From DYFT01 sp041695085 (GTDB taxonomy: Bacteria > Bacteroidota > Ignavibacteria > UBA10030), in the NCBI GenBank assembly GCA_041695085.1, contig JBGFRO010000006.1, positions 1-64,000 of the forward strand: a stretch of DNA of 64,000 nt, in the 5' to 3' direction. Shown here piece after piece: positions 50,906-60,132 of the stretch; the first letter of the stretch is position 1, and every line of letters begins with the position of its first letter. The translations under genes were made by a program, and so were the position numbers. The notes under the pieces were generated by a model, which saw nothing but the letters and a program-made list of their open reading frames with translations, had not been told where the DNA came from and searched no databases.

Positions 50906-51334
50906 TTATGATGTTGAAATACTTTGGGGGAGTTCAGGTTCGAAGCTTGCCTGGACATTTTCGATCAGCCTCCGTTCACCCAACTTCTCGAACGAGACCG
51001 TAATGGCCTGTGTTCCATCCGACGTCTTCTGTTTAGAGATGACACGACCTACATCATCCCACTCGCTATGGTAAATCACCTGGCCCACCTTGAAGACCCG
51101 TTCCTTTGAATACTGTACGCACGAACGCCGGTCAATCTTGGCCAGGTCACCGTTCTTGCCTTTCGTCAGTGACTGGCGGTCAATGAGCATCGAGTGTTTG
51201 CAGCGCGTGCAGCGATACCATGCTTTGGATGAGGGGGCCTCCGCTCCCTCCACCTGCTGCTCGCCGACCAATTCCATCTTCGTTGGCTTATGACAATACG
51301 CACAGTCGTGCATGATATATTTCGTCTTCGCCAT
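50906..51334 (-). CDS. Zinc-ribbon protein with C-terminal Tudor/CarD-like beta domain
   Basis: A 142-residue protein. C11, C14, C42 and C45 (CAYC and CTRC) would bind one zinc. The C-terminal half (VFKVGQVIYHSEWDDVGRVIS, AITVSFEKLGERRLIEN) looks like a small SH3/Tudor barrel of the CarD or DUF3553 type, which often binds RNA polymerase or nucleic acid. GGAG precedes the ATG at 51334. It is upstream of rpsU in the same direction and may be cotranscribed, so a role in transcription or translation is possible. No firm family match. Confidence 0.7.
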   Translation of the reverse strand: MAKTKYIMHDCAYCHKPTKMELVGEQQVEGAEAPSSKAWYRCTRCKHSMLIDRQSLTKGKNGDLAKIDRRSCVQYSKERVFKVGQVIYHSEWDDVGRVISKQKTSDGTQAITVSFEKLGERRLIENVQASFEPELPQSISTS

Positions 51335-51640
51335 ATCAATCTCCTTCAATAGTGGGAACACACAACTTGCAGGGGTGGAATTGCGGGTGGTTGAGGCAAC
51401 ATCGACCGGTAAAAACGCGGACACAACGCAAATTCCGGCCAAAATTTACGGAAAATGCGGCAGGATGTCAAGGAAAGCGTCTGACTATTTTTGGAACTTC
51501 CCAACAACGGAAACGTCCCTTGAATCAGAATGCTGCCAACCCTACCTTGTCCCGCCAATCCCGAAATCAGCATAAGTCTTGAGCTTATTAGAGCAATCCT
51601 CCTCCCACCTCATGCAAAACGAAAGGTTCCAGCTGATTTG
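51335..51640. other. Divergent intergenic region without genes
   Basis: 306 bases between the zinc-ribbon gene (minus) and the first glycosyltransferase gene (plus). Short open frames here overlap each other and lack support. A weak promoter-like pair TTGTCC / CATAAG (18-bp spacing, near 51548-51577) faces the plus-strand gene; no good promoter was found for the minus direction. Confidence 0.5.
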
Positions 51641-53644
51641 ATGTTAGAGTTTCGCAAATCAACTCGCCGGTCGATTCTTGCCGTTGCCGGCAGCATTCTT
51701 GTTATCGCCTTCGGGAGTTTCCTCCTCTATCTCGCCCTTCCACACGACGATCCGTGGCGAATGACGCACATTGAGGTGCGATTCTGGGAGATCCCACATC
51801 TCAATGTCCGGTTCCCGTTCGTACAATCCACCCGCGAGGTGCCGACGTATCCGTTCCTTGGGACGATCGCCCTTCTCTCGATCTCTCTCCTTTTTCTTTC
51901 GAGATTAGGTCGCCATTTGGTTCGGTGGGTTTTTCAGAACAAGCTACAGACGCTTGGCTACTCGCTATGGTTTCTGGTTTTCATTATGACGTTTGTGCCC
52001 GGAGTGAAGGTAGGGGGGATCTACAGTCGCCCCGTCTCAATCAGTTTGCTCATTGGATTACTGGGGGTTCTCTCAACCGCGGGCGGCTTGATCTCCCTAC
52101 TTCAACACGTTGAACTCAAACAGAAACTCCTGAGTGTCTTAACCACTCTCTATGAGCCGATCCGGAAGGCAATCTTCCGTTCCCCCATCGCCGTATTTCT
52201 CACGATCGTGTTTCTCCTCTTCTTCACGGCGGCCAATCTCATTTCGCACTTCGTTTTTGAACATATCCCGCACGTTCAGGATAGCATCGCTCAGGTATTT
52301 CACGCAAAGATCCTCGCGCAGGGATCGCTTACAGCGGAATCCCCGCCACTGCGTGAGTTTTTCGAGTTTACTCACGTCATCAATAATGGCAAGTGGTACT
52401 CTCAGTATCCACCCGGGCACATCGTTCTCTTGGTACCTGCACTGCTACTCGGAGTTCCGTGGATCGTGAATCCTCTGCTCGGGAGCCTGACGGTAGTTCT
52501 TCTCTACTTTCTTGGAAGGGAACTGTATTCGGATTCCATCGGACGCGTATCGGCTCTTCTCGGTCTGGGTTCCCAGTTCTTGCTCTTTATGTCCTCTGAG
52601 TTCATGAACCATGCCACGGCCCTCTTCTTCTTCACCCTCTTCCTCTACTTTGTTGCACGAGTTGTGAAGTCCGGGAACGTGTGGCATGCGATCGCCGCGG
52701 GGGGAGCGCTGGGCTGGATGCTGAACACGCGTCCGTTAACCGCGGCAGGCGTGGTTGTTCCGTTTGCGCTCTATGGGCTTGCGATATTCGTTCCAAAGAG
52801 GAAGGAGTACAGATGGCCTGTTGTCGGTTTCACCATCTCGTTCGCTGTCTTTGTTGCAGCACTTCTTGTCTTCAATAAGCTGACGAATGGCGATCCGTTT
52901 CTTTTCGGATTTCAAGTTCTGTATGGGGATGAAGTCCTTCCCGGTTTTGGACACGCGGCGTGGGGAACCCCTCATTCGCTTCTCCGCGGCATGCACCAAA
53001 CGCTTGATAATCTGTTGGGTTTGAACAAATATCTTTTTGAATGGCCGATTCCCTCGTTGCTTTTCGTGTTTCTGTTTTTGGGATCGTTGAAGGCTCGTAT
53101 GTGGGATTACTTGCTCATCGGGTCGGTGTTCTCTCTTGCCGGTGCGTACGTATTCTATTGGTACCAAGATTGGTGCTTCGGGCCGAGGTTTCTTTATGAG
53201 ACATCAGTACCACTGATTCTCCTTACCGCGCGGGGCATCGACTTTTTTCCCATGCTTCTTCAGAGTGGATTCAAGGAGAGGGGATCGCTTCGAAGCGCTT
53301 ATGCGACGACTGCATTCTGCATTTTTCTGCTGTTTGGTGTGGGCGGGGCGATCAACCTTCCACGACATCTTGAAGTGTATGGAGACGCCTACTGGGGCGT
53401 GTCGGCGAACGAGCTCAAAATAGTTGAGAAGGCCGGACTCCGCAAAGCGGTCGTCATTATGAAGGACTATTACGGACGAGTGTTCCTCGCGAATCAACCC
53501 GATTTGTCGAACGATGTGGTTTTTGTTCGCGACCGCAATCGGAAAAACGCCGCGCTCAAGGAGCACTTCGAAGGTTATTCCTTTTACACGCTGAAGAACG
53601 GAATCCTGCAAGCATACGACCCCAATGCCTCTGAGATCCAATAA
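51641..53644 (+). CDS. GT-C type (GT39/ArnT-like) integral membrane glycosyltransferase, copy A
   Basis: A 667-residue protein with about 14 hydrophobic helices. The first 180 residues are an extra membrane part; then comes the GT-C catalytic pattern: HVQDSIAQVFHAKILAQG with the Asp of the first large periplasmic loop, INNGKWYSQYPPGH, and helices up to GPRFLYETSVPLILLTARG. The C-terminal 110 residues would be periplasmic. Such enzymes use polyprenyl-phosphate sugars to glycosylate proteins, lipids or glycans outside the membrane. The start is the ATG at 51641; a TTG three bases earlier is possible. The next gene is a clear paralogue. Confidence 0.85.
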   Translation: MLEFRKSTRRSILAVAGSILVIAFGSFLLYLALPHDDPWRMTHIEVRFWEIPHLNVRFPFVQSTREVPTYPFLGTIALLSISLLFLSRLGRHLVRWVFQNKLQTLGYSLWFLVFIMTFVPGVKVGGIYSRPVSISLLIGLLGVLSTAGGLISLLQHVELKQKLLSVLTTLYEPIRKAIFRSPIAVFLTIVFLLFFTAANLISHFVFEHIPHVQDSIAQVFHAKILAQGSLTAESPPLREFFEFTHVINNGKWYSQYPPGHIVLLVPALLLGVPWIVNPLLGSLTVVLLYFLGRELYSDSIGRVSALLGLGSQFLLFMSSEFMNHATALFFFTLFLYFVARVVKSGNVWHAIAAGGALGWMLNTRPLTAAGVVVPFALYGLAIFVPKRKEYRWPVVGFTISFAVFVAALLVFNKLTNGDPFLFGFQVLYGDEVLPGFGHAAWGTPHSLLRGMHQTLDNLLGLNKYLFEWPIPSLLFVFLFLGSLKARMWDYLLIGSVFSLAGAYVFYWYQDWCFGPRFLYETSVPLILLTARGIDFFPMLLQSGFKERGSLRSAYATTAFCIFLLFGVGGAINLPRHLEVYGDAYWGVSANELKIVEKAGLRKAVVIMKDYYGRVFLANQPDLSNDVVFVRDRNRKNAALKEHFEGYSFYTLKNGILQAYDPNASEIQ

Positions 53645-53666
53645 GTTTGAAGGGGAATGAACCCAA

Positions 53667-55634
53667 ATGGTTATGCGCGCTCTCAGAACAGCGTGGTACT
53701 TTGTCATCTTGATCATCGGGCTTGTGTTGCTCGTCCTTGCTCTTCCCTATCAGTCCAAGTTCATTCGGTATTTGGGTCCACCGTTCGGTGAGCAAGTCGG
53801 AATTGAGATGTCGCTCCCCTTTTTCGGGGGCGAGCCGATTTTGATCGACGGGATCGGGATGGCGCTGTTGCTCGCCGCGACAATCATTTTTCTGATCTGG
53901 CAACTTCGGAAACAACCTTCGGCGGATTGTTCCCGAAGGAGGAACATCGACTTCATCGTTTTGCTCATTGCAGGGGCGTTCTTCGGTGCAACGATCTACA
54001 GCGGATTTATCAACGTCGGCTTTGCCGCCTTACGCGGTAGTGGTCGATTGATCCTGGGATCTTTGGCGTTTGTTCTCGTCTCCGGAAGCGTTGGGCGTCT
54101 GGCAGCCAACTGGAACTTTGGTGATGCGATCAACAGGTTTTTGGAGGCTCTGTGGAGTTTCGGAAAGAAACAGATTCTCTCGCCGAGTATCTGGGTTTTC
54201 AGCTTGTTGATCTTTGCGGTTCAGCTTCTTACCGCCAATCTTGCCGCACATTACGTATTTGAACGCATCCCGCATATCGTCGACAGCATCGCTCAGCTCT
54301 TTCACGCGAAGATATTTGTGATGGGACGGTTGACCGTTCCCTCTCCTCCGATGCCGGAGTTCTTTGAGCTTCTGCACATGATTAATAACGGGCAGTGGTA
54401 TTCACAATTCCCACCCGGGCATTCGTTTCTTCTCGCCATAGGAGTGTTGGTCGGGGCTCCGTGGCTTATCAATCCACTGCTTGCATCCGCCGCCGTTGTC
54501 TTGATCTATCTCACGGGACGGGAGATGTATGACGAGATCACCGCTCGAGTCTCCGCCATCTTGATGCTTCTTTCTCCCTTTGTTCTTTTTATGGCCGGTG
54601 AAATGATGAATCACACGAGCGCCATGTTCTTTTTCACACTCTTCTTCTTCGCGTTTGTCAAGGTATTCAAGACACGGCGCGCAGCGTGGAGTTTGCTGGC
54701 AGGACTGGCGATTGGATGGCTTCTCTGCATTCGGCCCTATACAGCGGTTGCGCTGACACTCCCACCGCTCATCTACGGAGCCGTGATGGTTCTGAAGGAA
54801 CCTCGCCCCTGGAGAAATGCTGCGCTCCTTTGTATGGGCGGTGCTTCACTCTTCATTGCACTTCTCCTCACGTACAATTATCTGACGAATGGTTCCCCCT
54901 TCGCGTTCGGTTATCAGACCCTTTGGGGCTCGAGCGTCCTTCCCGGATTTGGCCACGCAGCCTGGGGGGAACCGCACACAATTGAAAAAGGAACCGTCCA
55001 GACTCTCGACAATCTGTTGGGACTGCAAGTGTTCTTGTTTCAATGGCCGGTGCCATCTTTGATTCCGCTGGCCCTGTTTCTTCTTGCCGGCAAGTGGAAT
55101 CGTTGGGATGCGATTCTCCTCGCATCGTTTCTGTCGCTGGTGGTTGCCTATTTTCTTTACTGGTTCCAACACTGGCTTTACGGTCCCCGCTTTCTTTTTG
55201 AGGCGACGCCGGCCCTGGTGTTTCTGACGGCGCGCGGACTCAAACGCGTTCCGGAGTTCGTGGCAAAATTCTCTGGTCGTGACGCTCCGGCCGGCTTGTG
55301 GTATGGGCGTACAGGGGGTGTGTTGATCGTTTGCATCGTGCTTGGTCTCGCAACAAACCTGCCGGGGTTGGTACGAGACTACCGAGGCTACGCGCACGTG
55401 AACAGGCGTGTCTTGGATACAGTGGAGAGAATGCGTTTGGACAGCGCAGTGGTGTTTACCCGATCCAACTATGGATCTGTTTTCTTCGCGAACTCCCCCG
55501 ATTTGAAGTCCGGCGTCATCTATGTGCGGGACTTGGGAGAAGAGAAGAACAGACGGTTGATGGCGCTCTTTCCCGGCTACAGATTTTATACCGCTTGTGA
55601 GGAGCGGGTAGAGCCGTACGGGGAGGAAAAGTAG
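53667..55634 (+). CDS. GT-C type (GT39/ArnT-like) integral membrane glycosyltransferase, copy B
   Basis: A 655-residue paralogue of the preceding protein with the same layout: extra N-terminal membrane part, then HIVDSIAQLFHAKIFVMG with the loop Asp, INNGQWYSQFPPGH, GYQTLWGSSVLPGFGHAAWG, QTLDNLLGLQVFLFQWP and GPRFLFEATPALVFLTARG. The start at 53667 follows AAGGGGA; an ATG at 53673 is an alternative. The gap to copy A is 22 bases, so they form one unit by tandem duplication. The stop lies 17 bases from that of the convergent GT2 gene. Confidence 0.85.
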   Translation: MVMRALRTAWYFVILIIGLVLLVLALPYQSKFIRYLGPPFGEQVGIEMSLPFFGGEPILIDGIGMALLLAATIIFLIWQLRKQPSADCSRRRNIDFIVLLIAGAFFGATIYSGFINVGFAALRGSGRLILGSLAFVLVSGSVGRLAANWNFGDAINRFLEALWSFGKKQILSPSIWVFSLLIFAVQLLTANLAAHYVFERIPHIVDSIAQLFHAKIFVMGRLTVPSPPMPEFFELLHMINNGQWYSQFPPGHSFLLAIGVLVGAPWLINPLLASAAVVLIYLTGREMYDEITARVSAILMLLSPFVLFMAGEMMNHTSAMFFFTLFFFAFVKVFKTRRAAWSLLAGLAIGWLLCIRPYTAVALTLPPLIYGAVMVLKEPRPWRNAALLCMGGASLFIALLLTYNYLTNGSPFAFGYQTLWGSSVLPGFGHAAWGEPHTIEKGTVQTLDNLLGLQVFLFQWPVPSLIPLALFLLAGKWNRWDAILLASFLSLVVAYFLYWFQHWLYGPRFLFEATPALVFLTARGLKRVPEFVAKFSGRDAPAGLWYGRTGGVLIVCIVLGLATNLPGLVRDYRGYAHVNRRVLDTVERMRLDSAVVFTRSNYGSVFFANSPDLKSGVIYVRDLGEEKNRRLMALFPGYRFYTACEERVEPYGEEK

Positions 55635-55651
55635 AGGTGGGCTTCACACAT

Positions 55652-56356
55652 TCATACGCGCGGTCGTCGTCGGACGAGGAGACCCCATTTCGCCAGCGCC
55701 CACAGCGCCCGCACACCATCCTTCCATGTAACCTTCTTTCCCTCTTCATAACCCCGGCCGGTATAAGTGATGGGGATCTCGTAGACGCGATAGCCGTAGC
55801 GAAAGAGCTTGACCGTCACTTCAACCTCAAAATCAAAGCTGTATGACCGGATATCCAGACTCTTCAGGACATCGGCCCGGATCACCTTGAACCCTGTCTC
55901 CATATCGGTCAGAATACCCGAGGTGATCACGTTTGCGATGAGCGTAAGCAGTTTGTTACCGAGGTAATGCCAGAAGAGGAAGACGCGGTGAATGCCGAGA
56001 AACCGTGATCCGTAGACGGCATCGGCCCATCCTTTTTGAATCAGCTCAAGTGCCTTTGGATATTCTTCGGGATGATACTCGAGGTCGGCGTCCTGAATGA
56101 TAATGACATCTCCATCTGCGTACTGCAGTCCTGTTCGGATCGCATCCCCTTTGCCGGTGTTGCGGTCTTTGAAGACTGCTCGCACCATCCCATTGTATTC
56201 ACGCTCGAGGTTGAGAAGGATTTCACGAGTGCCGTCGGTCGATGCATCGTCAACAACGACGATGCTCTTTGGAAAAGGTACATCGATAACACGCCGAACA
56301 ATTTCCTCGATGGTGTTCCGCTCGTTATAGGCAGGGATGAGGACGGAAAGCTTCAT
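55652..56356 (-). CDS. Glycosyltransferase family 2, dolichol-phosphate mannose synthase-like
   Basis: A 234-residue soluble GT-A enzyme: MKLSVLIPAYNERNTIEEIV, VVDDASTDGTREIL, GKGDAIRTGLQYADGD, the DxD-type IIIQDADLEYHP, and the acceptor segment VYGSRF ... TDMETGFKVIRADVL, all as in DPM1-type enzymes that load mannose or glucose onto polyprenyl phosphate. There is no C-terminal membrane domain. It could make the lipid-linked sugar donors for the GT-C enzymes around it. Confidence 0.92.
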   Translation of the reverse strand: MKLSVLIPAYNERNTIEEIVRRVIDVPFPKSIVVVDDASTDGTREILLNLEREYNGMVRAVFKDRNTGKGDAIRTGLQYADGDVIIIQDADLEYHPEEYPKALELIQKGWADAVYGSRFLGIHRVFLFWHYLGNKLLTLIANVITSGILTDMETGFKVIRADVLKSLDIRSYSFDFEVEVTVKLFRYGYRVYEIPITYTGRGYEEGKKVTWKDGVRALWALAKWGLLVRRRPRV

Positions 56357-56442
56357 AGACGGTGCAGGTTCTGAGCGAATGAATTACAAAGTTGGATCGT
56401 TCTCCGGTCCTTGGGGTTCAAAGGAGTGCCGCTTGCATCGGC

Positions 56443-57207
56443 TCATATCTTCACTCCAACGATCAGGAGAGATTGTCCGAAGGGACGCGGAAGCATTGGC
56501 TCGACGCGGCGAAGAAGAGGCACGATATGCCGATCGTACCAATAGGTTGTTGGATGTTCCAGCGTACGATGCCTGAAGATCTTCCCTTTGAACCACCAAC
56601 CGAAAAAGCCGGGTATGTTCCAGTATTCACATCGGAGAACATTGAATCCTGCCGATGTGAAGAGATCTCGTGCCGTTTTCCGGTTATATCGTCTATGATG
56701 ACCAAAAGCCTCATCCAGGCTCCCGTAGATCGATTGAAACGCTGGAACCCAATGAACGCTTGTACCACCGACACGAAGGAGTTGATGCATAGCCATCACT
56801 ACCTCGCTGTCGGTCTTATCTGGAATATGTTCGAGGACGTTGGATGAAATCACGCTGTCGAATGAACCATGCAGCGACTCATCGCGTGCCATTTCGCGCA
56901 GATCGATGCACCGTACGGAGAGGCGGGGAGAGGATGGGATGAGCCGTTGATGCTCTTCAACCAACAAGGGATCGATATCGATTGCGACGACTTCGCGCTG
57001 GTCCTGGAGGAAGTAAGGTGTGAGGTTGCCGATCCCTGCACCCAGCTCCAGCAATCGCTGGCCGAGGTACGGGCGCATGAGTGAGTAGATCCACCGGTTG
57101 TAGTTAACGGCACCCGTCAGCGTTTCAAGGGAGTAGGCCGTCTCACGAACGGAACTTCCGGGGAGCGGGTGAGCAACTTCTGTTTGGACGGTGGATGGTG
57201 GATTCAT
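56443..57207 (-). CDS. Class I SAM-dependent methyltransferase
   Basis: A 254-residue Rossmann-fold methyltransferase: motif I LLELGAGIGNLTPYFL, acidic VVAIDIDPLLVEEH, FDSVISSNVLEHIPD and LLRVGGTSVHWVPAF follow in the right order. YGSLDEAFGHHRRYNRKTARDLF resembles methyltransferases found in polysaccharide clusters. The substrate is likely a sugar or lipid intermediate of the glycosylation region, by context only. It is 86 bases upstream of the GT2 gene on the same strand. Confidence 0.88.
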   Translation of the reverse strand: MNPPSTVQTEVAHPLPGSSVRETAYSLETLTGAVNYNRWIYSLMRPYLGQRLLELGAGIGNLTPYFLQDQREVVAIDIDPLLVEEHQRLIPSSPRLSVRCIDLREMARDESLHGSFDSVISSNVLEHIPDKTDSEVVMAMHQLLRVGGTSVHWVPAFQSIYGSLDEAFGHHRRYNRKTARDLFTSAGFNVLRCEYWNIPGFFGWWFKGKIFRHRTLEHPTTYWYDRHIVPLLRRVEPMLPRPFGQSLLIVGVKI

Positions 57208-57316
57208 TGTGCGGTCAAATATACCAGAATCTTGTCAGAAGTCCATTTCTAAGATGTGTCATACGTCAAAGCTGTAGCGTGAAAAGGCGATCATTCTTGG
57301 GAGAAGGAGAAAGACA

Positions 57317-57345
57317 TTGCTCCCCACCTTCTTTCTTTCTATACT
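57317..57345 (+). promoter_or_regulatory. Candidate promoter for the GT-C/TPR gene
   Basis: TTGCTC (57317-57322), a 17-bp spacer and TATACT (57340-57345), 64 bases before the ATG at 57409, in the divergent gap between the methyltransferase and this gene. Confidence 0.55.
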
Positions 57346-57408
57346 CACCGTCGCTACTGCCAGAGCGGTACTCCCGAAACTTCTACGTAAAAGTATCCGA
57401 GACCATCG

Positions 57409-59946
57409 ATGCCCCCTTCCGAACGATCCTGGTTTGAGGCTGTGCCTCGCGATCCGTTGCTGTATGTCATCGTAGGTCTGTTTGTCGTGCTGGGGGTGTT
57501 GAGTCTCAATGAGGCCATGCTTTACACACCGGATTGCGCCCGGTATCTTGTCTGGGCTCAATCTCTTGCACGATTTCAGGGGTACGCGGATTTTTCCGGC
57601 CACGAAGTGCACCGGTACGTTGTCCACGCGCCATTGTACTCCCTCCTTCTCTCTCCTTTCGTCGGTCTTCTTACAAATCCGGTTCCGGTTGCCAAGGTGG
57701 TAACACTCCTCTGGGGAGTGATTCTCCTCCTTCTCGTTTATGTGTGGTTCAAGAATTCGCTCGGACGGGGCTTCGCGCTTTGTGGAGTGTTCTTCCTCTC
57801 GGTTCATCCCCTCGTCCTTTTATACTCTACCCACGTCCTGTCTGAAATACCGTTCGCTGTCTTGATGCTGGGATACTTCATGATGTTTGAGCGACTGCTG
57901 CGGAAGGAAAATCGTCAGGTCAAGGATATCATTCTTCTATCGATCATTCTCACCCTCGTCATGTTCCTACGCGAAGTGGGCATCATGTTATTCGGAGCGA
58001 CTGTGCTTTTCTTCCTCGTGCGGAGGGAGTGGCGGCAAGCCCTCCTTATCTCCGTCGTACCGGCCGTGCTCTATCTGCTCTGGTTTATTCGGAACGAAGT
58101 GTTGATCGCTGCAATCGAACAACCTGCATTGCGCAATACCCGTCTTCTGTTCGAGCATACCTTCACCCCGCTGAGTGCCAGTTTGCTGGAGGAGTTCCTG
58201 GCGCGGTTTGTCAACAACAGCCGCTACTATATCGATGCTCTTCCAAGCTTGCTCGTGGCGCCACAGTATCTAAGAAAGGTTTACCCCGTTGTAACGGGAC
58301 AAGAGGGGGGCATAAGGGTGATGACGGATGTGTTAAGATTCCTCATCTACCCTCTCATCACCCTCCAGATCATTCTCGTTGTTCTCGGGATTCGAGCGCG
58401 AAGAAGGGAGGAGAGAGCGTTGTCTCTTCTCGGATTCTTCGTTCTTCTCCTCTTTGGGTTGCTTCTTCTTTATCCGATCCTCGACCTCCGTTTTCTTTTT
58501 CCCCTTTCACTCTTTATCCTTTTCTATTCGATGGCGGGATGGAAAGTGATACGGGATCGGTTCTTTCCCGCACCGTCGAAGCTCCTGCGCGGCACACTGG
58601 CAGGTGGGATGGTGTATCTCTTCACGATTGTTCCAAACTCGGTGTGGACACTGACCTTCGTTGAACAAAATCTTTATTACGGGAACTTCACGCGTCAACA
58701 CTACGAACGTCGCGAAGTACCCGAAACCGATGCGGAACTTTATCTCAAACCGTTTCGGTATGTGGGGGAGTGGCTAAAAGAACATACCTCGCGCGATGCC
58801 GTCATCGCCACGCGCTGGAAGGAATTGGCGCTTTGGATGGATGGACGGAAGATCGTCCAGATGGGACCCGCCACGAAGGTGGAGATGGTGGATCGCTTGC
58901 TGCGCGATCATGACGCAACTCATTTTGTTCTGCGCGTCGGAAAGGGGGGCTTGAGTGAGTTTGAGTATCAGCTCGCTACGTCTCGATCGTACGACTTTCG
59001 ACCCGTCTATCGGGTCGGTTTTCTTGAAGTGCTCGAAGTGATTCCGAAGAATTCTTCGGGAAGATTAGCCACCGCCGCAAGTGCGCAAGATGCTTCGGCC
59101 AAAGTTGTGCTGCGGGATTACGAATTGAAGCGGCGAAGGTCGTTTCGCGAAGGGATTCGACTTCTTGAGTCCGGAAAGTTTCAGGAGGCGCATGCGCGAT
59201 TCAAGGCTCTCTGGGACGAAACCGGCGGCTCTGCTCACGCCGTGATCCTCACGGGGGTCGCTCTCGGTTTTGCCGGACAGCGGGAGCAAGCGGACGCGGT
59301 CTTTCGGGCGTTTCTTGAACAGCCGCAGGCAGGTGATTTTCTCGACGAGGCTTGGTTTCATCGGGAACTGCTTGCGAGACTCCATGCAGTTACGCAGGAC
59401 ACGTCGCGTACGAGCCGTGCGTTCATCTATTATGGTTTGTCGGTGAACTACTGGGAAGCCGGCTTTCGGGCGCGCGCGGTGGAAATGCTCCAACAATCGC
59501 TTCAAGAGGATTCCTGCTACCAACCGGCTTTGAATTTTGGCGTTCATCTGGGATTACAAGCGGGCGACACAACATTGGCGCGTTCCTTCGTGCTGGATCG
59601 GATCTGTGGCGACGCACCCACATCTCCGGAGGTCTTACGTAGCGCATTGATGGCGTACATCGATTCGATCCGTACATCCCGGTCCGCAGAGCTACGAGCA
59701 GAGTACCAGTTTGAAGTAGCGGGTCTGTACGAGCGGCTCGGCTTTCCGGAGACGGCGTTGGCCGAACTCCACTGTATCGTGCGCGACGATCCCAAAAATG
59801 TAAAAACTCTCACAACCATTGCGACGATGTATGAGCGTCGTAATCGCCGTGCACTCGCTTTGAGAAAATGGCGCGAGGTCTTCGTTGCCGATCCTGGTTC
59901 TCGCGTGGCTCTTCAAAAAATGAGCGAGCTGTTTCAGCGCCCGTGA
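57409..59946 (+). CDS. GT-C type membrane glycosyltransferase with C-terminal TPR-like domain
   Basis: An 845-residue protein. Residues about 15-420 form 11-13 membrane helices of the GT39/ArnT kind, with the loop acidic motif in YTPDCARYLVWAQSL and VVHAPLYSLLLSPFVG. About 440-560 is a soluble periplasmic part (LKEHTSRDAVIATRWKELAL), and 580-845 is built of helical repeats (FREGIRLLESGKFQEAHARF, GFRARAVEMLQQSLQED, GFPETALAELHCIV) like TPRs. A membrane glycosyltransferase fused to TPRs may bind a protein acceptor or partner. The ribosome binding site is weak. No close paralogue nearby. Confidence 0.82.
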   Translation: MPPSERSWFEAVPRDPLLYVIVGLFVVLGVLSLNEAMLYTPDCARYLVWAQSLARFQGYADFSGHEVHRYVVHAPLYSLLLSPFVGLLTNPVPVAKVVTLLWGVILLLLVYVWFKNSLGRGFALCGVFFLSVHPLVLLYSTHVLSEIPFAVLMLGYFMMFERLLRKENRQVKDIILLSIILTLVMFLREVGIMLFGATVLFFLVRREWRQALLISVVPAVLYLLWFIRNEVLIAAIEQPALRNTRLLFEHTFTPLSASLLEEFLARFVNNSRYYIDALPSLLVAPQYLRKVYPVVTGQEGGIRVMTDVLRFLIYPLITLQIILVVLGIRARRREERALSLLGFFVLLLFGLLLLYPILDLRFLFPLSLFILFYSMAGWKVIRDRFFPAPSKLLRGTLAGGMVYLFTIVPNSVWTLTFVEQNLYYGNFTRQHYERREVPETDAELYLKPFRYVGEWLKEHTSRDAVIATRWKELALWMDGRKIVQMGPATKVEMVDRLLRDHDATHFVLRVGKGGLSEFEYQLATSRSYDFRPVYRVGFLEVLEVIPKNSSGRLATAASAQDASAKVVLRDYELKRRRSFREGIRLLESGKFQEAHARFKALWDETGGSAHAVILTGVALGFAGQREQADAVFRAFLEQPQAGDFLDEAWFHRELLARLHAVTQDTSRTSRAFIYYGLSVNYWEAGFRARAVEMLQQSLQEDSCYQPALNFGVHLGLQAGDTTLARSFVLDRICGDAPTSPEVLRSALMAYIDSIRTSRSAELRAEYQFEVAGLYERLGFPETALAELHCIVRDDPKNVKTLTTIATMYERRNRRALALRKWREVFVADPGSRVALQKMSELFQRP

Positions 59947-59981
59947 AGATATCATGAACCGGTACGTCGGAGTCGCTTCGT

Positions 59982-60010
59982 TTGCCTCAGGAGGGAAGAA
60001 TCGGTATATT
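59982..60010 (+). promoter_or_regulatory. Candidate promoter for tRNA-Ile2
   Basis: TTGCCT (59982-59987), a 17-bp spacer and TATATT (60005-60010), 49 bases before the tRNA 5' end. Confidence 0.6.
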
Positions 60011-60058
60011 GAGCACGTTCCTCGCGTGCACTGCTGCACGTTGTGGACTTTTTCATCT

Positions 60059-60132
<74 letters not shown>

